Positions 56,752-64,000 of a stretch of DNA of 64,000 nucleotides are shown here, in pieces; position 1 is the stretch's first letter, and each line of letters starts with the position of its first letter. Source of the DNA: CAWBXL01 sp963837365. GTDB taxonomy: Bacteria; Acidobacteriota; Terriglobia; Terriglobales; Acidobacteriaceae. The stretch is from assembly GCA_963837365.1 (NCBI GenBank), contig CAWIMW010000002.1, positions 186,001 to 250,000 of the forward strand, written 5' to 3'. Position numbers and translations under genes: made by a program. The notes under the pieces are model-generated. The model searched no databases. It was not told the DNA's origin and worked only from the letters and a program-made list of their open reading frames with translations.

Positions 56752-57240
56752 TCAACCTAACAAGTGCATGCAATACAAAATGGCGGCCATGCCCAATGCG
56801 ACCAAAGACCCGATCACCACGATCATCTTGGTCCGACGCCTGTCCCGCTCGTCCCGTTCCACGGCCAGGGTACGGTATTTCTCAATCCACTGGCTACGGC
56901 TGTCGTCGGGCTCCAGGCAAGTGCGAATCGCCTCTCCTAACTTGCGCTTATCGCTCTGGTGGAGTGCCACGAACTGAAATGGCTGCAAGTGGCTGCTCAC
57001 CGGATGTAGCATTTTGGCAGTTCCCAGGACCGGGCCGGTGTGGGTCACAAACATTAGTTTTTGGGAAGAACCCTCATCGAGTTCCTGCGGCAGAGAGAGC
57101 AAGCCGCCGGTGAGCGAGACCGTCTTTAAAGAAGCCTGATTGCACCCACCTTCAGGACTGCGCAGGACGGCAGGAATACCGTCCTCGCCAAGTTGGAGGC
57201 GCGCCGCGCGCTGTTGCGCGTGTTGGGGGAGCAGATTCAT
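56752..57240 (-). CDS. PilZ-like protein with C-terminal membrane anchor
   Basis: A 162-residue protein whose first 110 residues resemble a PilZ-type barrel (LKTVSLTGGLLSLPQELDEG, LMFVTHTGPVLGTAKMLHPV, QPFQFVALHQSDKRKLGEAI), followed by a charged helix and one membrane segment (KMIVVIGSLVALGMAAILYC). The canonical c-di-GMP motif RxxxR and D/NxSxxG is degenerate (RAARLQ; VSLTGG), so nucleotide binding is uncertain. Pairs with the following gene, which has the same tail-anchored topology. Confidence 0.5.
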   Translation of the reverse strand: MNLLPQHAQQRAARLQLGEDGIPAVLRSPEGGCNQASLKTVSLTGGLLSLPQELDEGSSQKLMFVTHTGPVLGTAKMLHPVSSHLQPFQFVALHQSDKRKLGEAIRTCLEPDDSRSQWIEKYRTLAVERDERDRRRTKMIVVIGSLVALGMAAILYCMHLLG

Positions 57241-57282
57241 TGCGAAGATTCAGTATGTTACGAGTCTCTCATTTACAGGAGA

Positions 57283-57708
57283 TTACCGAAGTGCTGGTAC
57301 AGAATACCGGATTGGGAGATTACCGTAGACACTCCCATCACAAGCTATCGCTGAGGATGCACTTTTCACGTCCACCACACCTGATTTTTCATGATCTTTC
57401 AATCGGGAGGTATTCTCGCACACTACTATCCAGTCGGGCTTGTGCGTCATAGGGTCATCTGGGATTTTCTTCAAATAGCCGGATGAGACCAATTCATCTA
57501 GTGATTGTGGCGCTCCCTTCTTGTCGAGTTCGTATTGCTGGATCAGGGAGCGCAACACAAATAAATTTTCGCGAAGAATTGCTTCCCTCGAACCCTTTAC
57601 GCTATCTCCGGAACATTCAAGATGAGGAGCGACACATGACGATCCCTGCAAAAGACACGCAATAAGAAAAATAGCGAAAAGAAAACACATGCGGAGAGAT
57701 GCGCACAT
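57283..57708 (-). CDS. Exported paralogue of the neighbouring pseudopilin without pilin N-terminus
   Basis: A 141-residue protein whose residues 40-140 repeat the soluble domain of the next upstream gene (REAILRENLFVLRSLIQQYE, DELVSSGYLKKIPDDP, VDVKSASSAIACDGSVYGN). The prepilin motif and hydrophobic helix are gone, replaced by a different export signal (FLFAIFLIACLLQGSSC) with a possible but poor lipobox. Tandem duplication with signal replacement is the simplest explanation. It cannot be a normal pilin subunit; its role is unknown. Confidence 0.6.
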   Translation of the reverse strand: MCASLRMCFLFAIFLIACLLQGSSCVAPHLECSGDSVKGSREAILRENLFVLRSLIQQYELDKKGAPQSLDELVSSGYLKKIPDDPMTHKPDWIVVCENTSRLKDHEKSGVVDVKSASSAIACDGSVYGNLPIRYSVPALR

Positions 57709-57729
57709 TTGTTTTCAATCCAACAGAAT

Positions 57730-58125
57730 TCACCAACTGGAATAGGCTGTCCCATCACTGGCGGTAGCCCCGGACGCGCTATGCACATCGTCGATTCCAG
57801 GTTCTTGCTGGTCGACCGAATCGAGGGTCTCATCCTGGTCGACCGTCCAATCGGCGGCGCCGGTGGTGGGATCTTTGGGAATTTGTTTGAGGTAACCGGC
57901 CGAGACCAGGTCTTCCAGCGATTGCGGCGCTTTCTGCTTGTCCAGCGTGTATTGCTGGATCAACGAGCGCAGGGTGAACAGGTTCTCGCGCAGCACGGCT
58001 TCCCGCGAACGGATGACTGACTGCTGATAAGCAGGGACCGCAATCGCAATCAGGATCAACATGATACTGATCACGATCATCAGCTCAATCAGGGTAAAGC
58101 CGCGATCTCGCCGGAGCCTCAGCAT
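57730..58125 (-). CDS. Type II secretion/pilus pseudopilin (GspG-like)
   Basis: A 131-residue prepilin-like protein. Class III signal RDRGFTLIELMIVISIMLIL with Glu5 after the Gly-Phe cleavage site, long N-terminal helix, then a GspG-like domain (RENLFTLRSLIQQYTLDKQK, LEDLVSAGYLKQIPKDPTTG). Begins immediately after the stop of the preceding pseudopilin gene. Belongs with the secretin gene upstream. Confidence 0.88.
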   Translation of the reverse strand: MLRLRRDRGFTLIELMIVISIMLILIAIAVPAYQQSVIRSREAVLRENLFTLRSLIQQYTLDKQKAPQSLEDLVSAGYLKQIPKDPTTGAADWTVDQDETLDSVDQQEPGIDDVHSASGATASDGTAYSSW

Positions 58126-58587
58126 CTACCAATCCTTGTACTGCGTGCCATCGAGCGCAGTGCCGGTTGACTTGGTAAAGACGTCGAATACATTGTCGCC
58201 GCCGGATGACTCCGAATCCGGATCATCCTGAAGCGAGCGTGTACCCCAGTCGGTGTTACCCGTCATAGGATCTATCGGTATGCGGCGCAGATAACGGACC
58301 TTCTTGCCACCTTCATCTACGCCATTGACCAGAGTTTCAAGGTCCGGAGGATAACCTTCCGAACCAACTTTGATTTGAAATGCCCCGCGCTCGGAGTCGT
58401 TCTTATAACGGTCAATCGCATCCCGCATCTCCCACAGGTCGTGGCGCAGGTAGCGTTCTCTTTCCCGCTTGATGCCAATGCGCGCCATGGGGATCGCCAG
58501 GCTGGTCAGGATCACCAGGATGGCCGTGGCCACGATGAGTTCGATCAAGGTGAATCCACGAGCGTTTTTGTGCGAGATGCGGTTCAT
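58126..58587 (-). CDS. Type II secretion/pilus pseudopilin
   Basis: A 153-residue prepilin-like protein: NARGFTLIELIVATAILVIL cleavage motif and hydrophobic helix, then RYLRHDLWEMRDAIDRYKND and a GspG-like loop region (YPPDLETLVNGVDEG, LRRIPIDPMTGNTDWGTRS). Ends adjacent to the next pseudopilin. Forms a secretin-pseudopilin group with its neighbours. Confidence 0.88.
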   Translation of the reverse strand: MNRISHKNARGFTLIELIVATAILVILTSLAIPMARIGIKRERERYLRHDLWEMRDAIDRYKNDSERGAFQIKVGSEGYPPDLETLVNGVDEGGKKVRYLRRIPIDPMTGNTDWGTRSLQDDPDSESSGGDNVFDVFTKSTGTALDGTQYKDW

Positions 58588-58646
58588 GACAAGTATCGCC
58601 GGAAACAGTTTCGACTTTAGGTTCGGAACTGCCGGAAGATTTCTGA

Positions 58647-60950
58647 TTACTGGACGGTTACCGTCCCCACGGCCCCAGCTACTGGCATGGGCTGCATGCC
58701 AGGATCGCGGGCCCCGCCCTTGGAAATCGTCAACGTGCTTTGACCGCTGGCTTTGGCCAGGAAGGTCAGAGTTACCACCGCTCCGCCGCCGGAGATACCG
58801 CCGGCGCCCGGAGGGCGAGTCGCGGTAATCTGCAACGTTCCGGAGGAATCGTCGTCGCGATGGACCAGCGCCACTGCCTGGCCATCCTGCGAGAGCAGGC
58901 CTCCGTTGGAAACATTCACCACTTGCAGCACTTTGGGATCGTAGCTCACCTGTAACGGCACCGAGTAGACATTTTGTGCGCCGTTGATCAACACATTTAC
59001 AGCAAAGGTGGAGCCCGCAGGCTGCACGATGTTCGGCGGATCAAAACCGAAAACCGCTGAGCTTGGCGGGGGTGGTTCAGGCGCAGGTGGCTGCATCGCC
59101 GCCGGCTGTGGCTGCGTTATCGGCTGCTGTGCCATAGCCTTCTGCTGGGATTGAGGAACCGTTGCCGCCACTGGCTGCACCGAGGCCGGAGCACTGGTGC
59201 GACGGATATCAATTGCGGTCCCCGTGCCAATCTCAAGTGCGCTCTGGTTCAGATCACTGTATTCCGGGCCACGCACAATGTGCGGGATAAGGACAAAAAC
59301 AATTTCGTTTTGCCGGTGTTCAGTATCGGTTTGCGAAAATAAATATTTCAGCAACGGAATCTGAGAGAGTCCGGGAATGCCGCTTAAAGACTTGACGTCC
59401 TGGTCTTCGAACATCCCGCCCATCATGCTGGGCTCCCCGTCTTTCAGTGTGATTTCATGCTCAATTTTCCGCTGCCCGATCACCGGCTGGCTGATGCCGC
59501 CGATATTCGATTGCGAGGTCACCGACGAGACATCCATCGACACCTTCAAAGTAACTTCCCCACCGGCATGGATGCGCGGAGTAATGTCAATGTTCACGCC
59601 GACATCCAAATACTGAAACTGGGTATTGACCAGGGGGTTAATGCCGACACCGCCAATCCCAGGCTGAAACGAGCCCGTCGCTACTGGGACACGATCGCCA
59701 ATTTTGAGCGAGGCCTTCTGGCCATCTATGGAGCGGATCGAGGGGTTCTGAAGAATCTTAGTATTGGCGTCGCTAAACAGCGCGGTTGCGGTCATGCTTG
59801 GCAGAGAAACAAGGAAATCAGTGGCGTTTAGGTTGCCGAGACGGTTCAAATTGATCTGGCCAGTAGTGCCGGAAGTTGTAGAACTCGAAGAACTTGAGCT
59901 GCTGGAATTGTTGAGATTGTCCTGAATGGAAACGGTCGCCGTGCCGTTGGTTCCCACCGTCGGGTTGATGCCGAGATTACGTTTCTTGTCCTTGCTGATC
60001 TGCATGATGGCCACTTCGACCACCACTTCCGGCTTGGAGCGGTCCAGATCATTGATCAGCTTCTCGGCCAGCAGCACCTGGTCCGGCGTGCCGCGCACGA
60101 CGATAGCTCCCTGCGAAGGCAAAGGCTGGACTTTTTGTATTTCCAGAATTGACCTCAGGGTATTGACCACTTCTTGAACTTCAGTTGTCTGGGAAAGATT
60201 GGCCAAGTAAAAAGTCTTGAGAACGCTTTGCTCCAGCTCACGCCGCTTGGCGGGATTGTCGGCGGCAACAAAAATCGTATTCGGTGTCACCGGCCGCCAA
60301 AAGGTCTTGGACTCGAGCGCAATGACGCTCATGGCCTCCTCAAGAGTGACCCCATTTAACTCAATCGGAATCCGCCGCGAAGTGTAATCGGGATCAAATA
60401 GCACATTGATTCCTGCCAGTTTCCCCACGGTCTCATAAATTCTTTTGGTGTCGTCCGTGACCTTTAGGGTGATGGGGACGTTGGGAATTGCTGCCAATTC
60501 AACCGGGCCCTTAGCTCCTTGCAGCCGCTTGTCCAGCGTGTCCTCAGGGGTAGCCGACCGCGGGCTCGGAGCTTGCGCCGCAGCATCGATCATTTTCTGG
60601 GTACGGCGGATTTCCTGTTGCGCAATAAAGCTGGAAGGGTCAACGTCGGCCGCCTTCTGAAATTCGGTCAGTGCTTCCTGAAGCTTGCCGGCATCGCGCA
60701 AAAGTTGTCCGCGATGGACATGAGAGGCGCCCGCCAGAAAGCGCATACGTTCAAAAGCCGCGCGGATGGCTAGATCTTCTGGCTTTATTTCGTAAGCCTG
60801 TTTCAGATATTCGTAGGCTTGTTCGTAGTTTTGCTTGGCTTCGGCTTCCTTGCCCTTCTTGTAGAGCGACTTGGCGCTCTCCCCGACGACAGTAAGAGAC
60901 ACGGCTGCTAGCAGCAGGAGGATCGCCGCCGGGCGAATGGCACTTCTCAT
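58647..60950 (-). CDS. Secretin (GspD/PilQ-like) with N-terminal repeats and C-terminal cohesin-like domain
   Basis: A 767-residue outer-membrane secretin. In order: signal peptide (IRPAAILLLLAAVSLTVVGE), TPR-like region (about 28-125), STN/N0-like domain (GKLAGINVLFDPDYTSRR, about 155-235), secretin_N (VVNTLRSILEIQKVQPLP), the secretin pore (PEVVVEVAIMQISKDKKRNL, IRSIDGQKASLKIGDRVPVA, TLKDGEPSMMGGMFEDQDVK), a Pro/Gln-rich linker, and a cohesin-like beta domain (about 630-767; FAVNVLINGAQNVYSVPLQV, VVTLTFLAKASGQSTLTISK). Start ATG 60950 fits the GAGGGAA site better than the adjacent GTG. First gene of the downstream pseudopilin group. Confidence 0.92.
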   Translation of the reverse strand: MRSAIRPAAILLLLAAVSLTVVGESAKSLYKKGKEAEAKQNYEQAYEYLKQAYEIKPEDLAIRAAFERMRFLAGASHVHRGQLLRDAGKLQEALTEFQKAADVDPSSFIAQQEIRRTQKMIDAAAQAPSPRSATPEDTLDKRLQGAKGPVELAAIPNVPITLKVTDDTKRIYETVGKLAGINVLFDPDYTSRRIPIELNGVTLEEAMSVIALESKTFWRPVTPNTIFVAADNPAKRRELEQSVLKTFYLANLSQTTEVQEVVNTLRSILEIQKVQPLPSQGAIVVRGTPDQVLLAEKLINDLDRSKPEVVVEVAIMQISKDKKRNLGINPTVGTNGTATVSIQDNLNNSSSSSSSSSTTSGTTGQINLNRLGNLNATDFLVSLPSMTATALFSDANTKILQNPSIRSIDGQKASLKIGDRVPVATGSFQPGIGGVGINPLVNTQFQYLDVGVNIDITPRIHAGGEVTLKVSMDVSSVTSQSNIGGISQPVIGQRKIEHEITLKDGEPSMMGGMFEDQDVKSLSGIPGLSQIPLLKYLFSQTDTEHRQNEIVFVLIPHIVRGPEYSDLNQSALEIGTGTAIDIRRTSAPASVQPVAATVPQSQQKAMAQQPITQPQPAAMQPPAPEPPPPSSAVFGFDPPNIVQPAGSTFAVNVLINGAQNVYSVPLQVSYDPKVLQVVNVSNGGLLSQDGQAVALVHRDDDSSGTLQITATRPPGAGGISGGGAVVTLTFLAKASGQSTLTISKGGARDPGMQPMPVAGAVGTVTVQ

Positions 60951-61207
60951 CACATTCCCTCGTAAACAGTCTTGTTCCCGAGGGCTGGCCTTGCCCCCTG
61001 GGGTTTGGGCATTCGATGGTCCAAAGTGGACGCGAACGGCGTGATTATAGCATCGTTAACCGGGCGTTCCGAAGTCACTGGTGCCTCAGGGGTTATGGCC
61101 ATTGGTGTTAGCCCTACCGGAGTTCCGGCTGGGTATGGTTTGGTCATCGTCGGAACCGCCGGTTGCTTGAGCACATCTACCTCGCATGCGGTACCCTAGT
61201 TGCTCAG

Positions 61208-61732
61208 ATGCCTAGACAGAACCACCAAACCCGGCCCAATCCCGAAAAGAACCCCCGCCGCGACCCAACCGCCGCCGGGCAGAGGGATGCCTCTGTCAAT
61301 AGGATCGCTTCACATAACTACTTCTTGCTGGAAAAATTTGAGGCGGGGGTAGTTTTAACGGGAACTGAGGTCAAATCGGTTCGGGATGGCAAGGCAAACC
61401 TCAAGGATTCCTACGGATTGATCAAAGATGGCGAGCTCTGGCTGCTGAATGCCCATATTGGGCCTTATGACCACGGAAATATCTTTAACCATGCACCGCT
61501 GAGGACTCGTAAGTTATTGATGCATGGGGAAGAAATCCGCAAACTGATCGGGAAGACCCAGCAGAAGGGCCTGACGCTGATCCCCACTCGGATGTACTTC
61601 AAGAACGGGCGGGTGAAAGTGGAGTTGGCCCTCGCCAAGGGCAAGCAGCTTTGGGATAAGCGGGAGACCGAGCGCCGCAGGACTGCGGACAAGGAAGCGC
61701 GTGAGGCTGTAGCGCGAAGCCGCAAGAACTGA
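61208..61732 (+). CDS. smpB: SsrA-binding protein SmpB
   Basis: A 174-residue SmpB, partner of tmRNA in rescue of stalled ribosomes. Core SVNRIASHNYFLLEKFEAGV, LTGTEVKSVRDGKANLKDSY and GRVKVELALAKGKQLWDKRE are present, with a basic C-terminal tail ending AREAVARSRKN. ATG 61208 chosen: the 35-residue Pro/Arg/Asn-rich leader before the core is already longer than usual, and the further upstream frame has no support. tmRNA (ssrA) is not seen in the window. The 257-nt gap to the secretin gene has no feature. Confidence 0.95.
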   Translation: MPRQNHQTRPNPEKNPRRDPTAAGQRDASVNRIASHNYFLLEKFEAGVVLTGTEVKSVRDGKANLKDSYGLIKDGELWLLNAHIGPYDHGNIFNHAPLRTRKLLMHGEEIRKLIGKTQQKGLTLIPTRMYFKNGRVKVELALAKGKQLWDKRETERRRTADKEAREAVARSRKN

Positions 61733-61742
61733 GGGTTTTGGA

Positions 61743-62111
61743 ATGAAGAGACGCGGCGATCCGGGTCAGCCGTCAATACGAATCGTCAACCTCGAAATAG
61801 GACGGCCAACCGTCCACCAGGCCCTCGGCCAACTCAACTACGAACTGGGAGTCGCGCGGCGCGAAGGGGCTGAGGTTGTAAAGCTGATCCACGGCTACGG
61901 CTCCAGCGGGGCTGGTGGCGACATTCGTATCGCGGTACAGCGGCGGCTGGTCGAGATGGCGCGTGACGGCCAGATTCGTAGCTGCATCTTTGGCGAAGAT
62001 TGGTCCAAATCGGACGAGCGCGCGTGGAGTCTGTTGCAGGCGCGGCCTGAGTTGAAACTGGATAAGCATCTTGGGCGGAAGAATTTGGGAATTACGGTTG
62101 TGGTGCTTTGA
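61743..62111 (+). CDS. Small Smr-domain protein
   Basis: A 122-residue protein consisting mainly of an Smr (small MutS-related) domain: VNLEIGRPTVHQALGQLNYE, the VKLIHGYGSSGAGGDIRIAV loop with the HGxG-type motif, and a C-terminal DKHLGRKNLGITVVVL strand. Stand-alone Smr domains often act as nucleases; the typical catalytic set is only partly evident here. Eleven nt after smpB, so probably co-transcribed. Confidence 0.75.
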   Translation: MKRRGDPGQPSIRIVNLEIGRPTVHQALGQLNYELGVARREGAEVVKLIHGYGSSGAGGDIRIAVQRRLVEMARDGQIRSCIFGEDWSKSDERAWSLLQARPELKLDKHLGRKNLGITVVVL

Positions 62112-62351
62112 TCGTCCGCTGCGGCGGGAGCGAACGTCCTCAACATCATGTCCCCAGGTTTTCCAACTCAGCTGTTACTGACAAGATTCCGGAATTTCGG
62201 ATGTAAGGGCGGGGCGAAGGATACGGACATACGTCGAGTCGTTGGCTCCGGGTATCTCCCATTTTCCGACCTTTGTTTCAACCCAAATATGGCTATCCTG
62301 TTTCCGTATTCGAATAGAGCCAGAGAGAGCTATGTAGTGCACCCCTGCAAA

Positions 62352-63230
62352 CTAGACAGCTGGGGCCGTGTTTGAAGTGATGGTTGGAACGAAGGCCGCA
62401 CGAGCATCGTGCGGGGTTCGTCCGTGGAGTCCGCGATGCGGACGGTCGTGATTGTACTCCTCGATCCAGCGCGCGATGCTCAACTTCGCCTGGGCAAAGT
62501 TCTGATACTCATTGAGCCACACCTCCTCTTCTTTTAAGCTGCGATGAAACCGTTCGATGTAACTGTTGCCCTCAGGATGGTTGTAAGCTGTGCGCCGGTG
62601 CGTGATGCCCAGCCGATTCAAAGTTTCGACATAGCGCGCCGACGTGAACTGCGTGCCGTTGTCGGTAGTCAAAGTCAAACCCATTCCACGAGAACCGAAA
62701 GGCAAAACCTCCAGCACGGCACGGTTGAGCGCCGCCAGAGCTTCTTCGGTGCGGCAGCGCAGACTCAAGTCCCAGCCCACGATGTCGCGGGTGCAGCAGT
62801 CGATCACCGACACCAGATACGCCCAACCCACATTCGGCCCGGCCCAGACCTTGGTCATGTCCGACTGCCAAACGTGATTGGGAAGCGGCGCTTCCACCTT
62901 GCCCCAGTCCTTTCGGCGAGAGACTTGAAAGCGGCGCTGACGCACTAACAATCCCCGTTCTCGCATGACACGCAATGCCCGCTTGCCATTGATCACCAAC
63001 CCGTGATGCCGCCCCAACCACCAGACCACGCGACGATAACCGTAGGCTGGCTTCTCGCCGCAAGCCAGGACGATGTCCTGGTCGCGCGAACGATCCGCGT
63101 GGCTGGCGTGCGGTTGCCGCCGATAGTAGAGGCTGGAGCGGCTGATCTCCAGTGTCTCCGCTACCAACTTCGCTTCGTTCCCTTGGGCCACCAGTTCCCG
63201 TGCCGACGAATGGGCTTGCCCGCAGCTCAC
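62352..63230 (-). CDS. IS3-family transposase OrfB (copy 2)
   Basis: 292 residues, identical to the copy 1 OrfB except Gln instead of Pro at residue 5. The DDE positions (WQSDMTKVW, LTTDNGTQFTS, SYIERFHRSLK) are intact, and the same slippery A AAA AAC heptamer lies upstream (minus strand), so the element is probably still active. Confidence 0.95.
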   Translation of the reverse strand: MSCGQAHSSARELVAQGNEAKLVAETLEISRSSLYYRRQPHASHADRSRDQDIVLACGEKPAYGYRRVVWWLGRHHGLVINGKRALRVMRERGLLVRQRRFQVSRRKDWGKVEAPLPNHVWQSDMTKVWAGPNVGWAYLVSVIDCCTRDIVGWDLSLRCRTEEALAALNRAVLEVLPFGSRGMGLTLTTDNGTQFTSARYVETLNRLGITHRRTAYNHPEGNSYIERFHRSLKEEEVWLNEYQNFAQAKLSIARWIEEYNHDRPHRGLHGRTPHDARAAFVPTITSNTAPAV

Positions 63231-63517
63231 TCGCCCAGCACGTTTTTTAAGATCTCGATCTGCAAATGGGATCGGCCCAGTGCTCGCTCCAGCTGTTTGA
63301 TCCGTTTCTCCTGCTCGGCATCGGGCTGCGCGGCTGCGCTTCTCCCCCCAAGCGCAGCCTTGGCTCCTGCTTCCACTTCGTCCTTCCAGCGGTAATAGAG
63401 ATTGGGAGCGATCTCGTACTTGCGGCAGGTCTCAGCCACGTTGCCGCTCTTCAGTCCTTCCAACACAATCTGCCACTTCTCTTCCGGGGTTCTCTGCACT
63501 CTCGGCTTTCTCGACAT
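63227..63517 (-). CDS. IS3-family transposase OrfA (copy 2)
   Basis: 96 residues, identical to the copy 1 OrfA; helix-turn-helix plus leucine-zipper-like helix. Overlaps orfB in the -1 frame. Confidence 0.95.
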   Translation of the reverse strand: MSRKPRVQRTPEEKWQIVLEGLKSGNVAETCRKYEIAPNLYYRWKDEVEAGAKAALGGRSAAAQPDAEQEKRIKQLERALGRSHLQIEILKNVLGE

Positions 63518-63833
63518 TCTCGCCTCCTGGCGGAGGCCCCAAGCCTAACTAACTTCCGTGTCCAGTTCTACGGGGTGCACTACACACTCGTATCTATAAC
63601 GTTACCGAAAAGTGACACTGTGGAACACTAACATCCACGGGCGCAACACCCTGTTTTTTGCAGGAAGTCTCCTCAACTACTCTTACAAACTAACGCGCAC
63701 GCTTTCTGATACTCCGTGACCGTTGCCAAGCATCCCAGTACACCCTACTGGATTGTTTTTCTGCCCACCAGCGGACAATCCCAAGAACGGATATTTGTTG
63801 AAGTAGCACTTTGTGTTCCATCCCGTACTGGAA

Positions 63834-63870
63834 TTGACTCCCACCAGCAAGTGCACTACAATGTAGTGCA
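63834..63870 (+). promoter_or_regulatory. Promoter with palindromic operator of the antitoxin-like gene
   Basis: TTGACT (63834-63839) and TACAAT (63857-63862) are separated by 17 nt, a good sigma-70 promoter. A perfect palindrome TGCACTACA-A-TGTAGTGCA (63852-63870) covers the -10 box and reaches the first base of the start codon. Transcription would begin at or next to the ATG, giving a leaderless message. This fits autorepression by a ribbon-helix-helix protein. The upstream 63585-63833 stretch shows no gene. Confidence 0.65.
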
Positions 63871-64000
63871 TGAAGACTGAAGTCTACAGTTGGCGGGTTT
63901 CCGCCGAAAAAAAGGCGGAACTTGCGAGTGAGGCCCGGCGCGAAGGGGCATCGCTGGCGGAGGTACTGGAGCAGTTGACAAACGACTGGCTGCGAGAACG
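63870..64000 (+). CDS. Antitoxin-like ribbon-helix-helix protein, N-terminal part (runs off window)
   Basis: The first 43 codons read TEVYSWRVSAEKKAELASEA then RREGASLAEVLEQLTNDWL. A short strand (VYSWRVS) followed by two helices is the layout of CopG/VapB-type ribbon-helix-helix DNA-binding proteins, many of which are toxin-antitoxin antitoxins. No Shine-Dalgarno sequence precedes the ATG at 63870. The rest of the gene, and any toxin gene, are outside the window. Confidence 0.55.
   Translation, partial: MKTEVYSWRVSAEKKAELASEARREGASLAEVLEQLTNDWLRE

Larger units (their letters stand above)
62333..63584 (-). mobile_element. IS3-family insertion sequence, copy 2 (inverted)
   Basis: A 1252-bp copy of the 5726-6978 element in opposite orientation, with the same 13-bp ends (TGTAGTGCACCCC at 62333-62345, GGGGTGCACTACA at 63572-63584). 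It lacks one base present near the orfA-side end of copy 1. The flanks (ending CTA, beginning CAC) show no target duplication. Inserted between the Smr gene and an antitoxin-like gene. The 62112-62332 flank holds no gene. Confidence 0.95.

Noticed and set aside
63683..63871. A 62-codon minus-strand frame next to the antitoxin-like gene
   Set aside because: It runs antisense through the promoter and palindrome and has no recognisable protein features.

Overview
The window looks like a chromosomal piece of an Acidobacteriota bacterium, probably Terriglobia or a Koribacter-like relative. This is inferred from the complete fused str-S10-spc-alpha ribosomal cluster, an ASPIC/UnbV FG-GAP protein, Rhs-repeat arrays, a secretin with a C-terminal cohesin-like domain and abundant short palindromic spacers. 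No rRNA, tRNA or CRISPR array was seen.

Layout. 1-5.5 kb (minus): rimP-nusA-infB-ylxP-rbfA, the usual translation/ribosome-maturation operon, with a candidate promoter and hairpin leader before rimP. 5.7-7.0 kb: an IS3-family element. 7.0-13.6 kb (minus): a decayed tandem array of orphan Rhs core/tip modules, each followed by a small exported or membrane protein. 13.7-14.0 kb: nested palindromes. 14.1-17.2 kb: guaB, a VanZ-like gene and two hypotheticals. 17.4-39.9 kb (minus): rpsL-rpsG-fusA-tuf-rpsJ through secY-adk-map-infA to rpoA-rplQ in canonical order; rplC carries a frameshift as sequenced. 40.6-46.3 kb: a large Ig-like lipoprotein, nusB, a VOC-lumazine synthase fusion, a secreted alpha/beta hydrolase and small hypotheticals. 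46.3-52.4 kb (plus): a histidine kinase/response regulator/ASPIC protein operon, an HtrA protease and a peptidoglycan-binding-like protein. 52.4-61 kb (minus): secretin, two pseudopilins and a pilin-derived exported paralogue, two C-terminally membrane-anchored proteins, then a Family 2A encapsulin shell gene overlapping a SufS-type cysteine desulfurase with a 278-residue disordered extension, then a CpsB-like PHP phosphatase. 61.2-62.1 kb: smpB and an Smr-domain gene. 62.3-63.6 kb: a second, inverted, near-identical IS copy. 63.8-64 kb: the start of an antitoxin-like gene under a palindromic operator.

The most notable system is the encapsulin/cysteine desulfurase pair: a protein nanocompartment whose predicted cargo carries a two-fold repeated loading domain. 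Related family members have been linked to sulfur storage. The second is a set of short-unit palindromes that fill most intercistronic spacers of the ribosomal cluster and in one case are translated as part of a protein (the RibH tail). Two near-identical IS copies in opposite orientation bracket about 55 kb that includes the whole ribosomal cluster.
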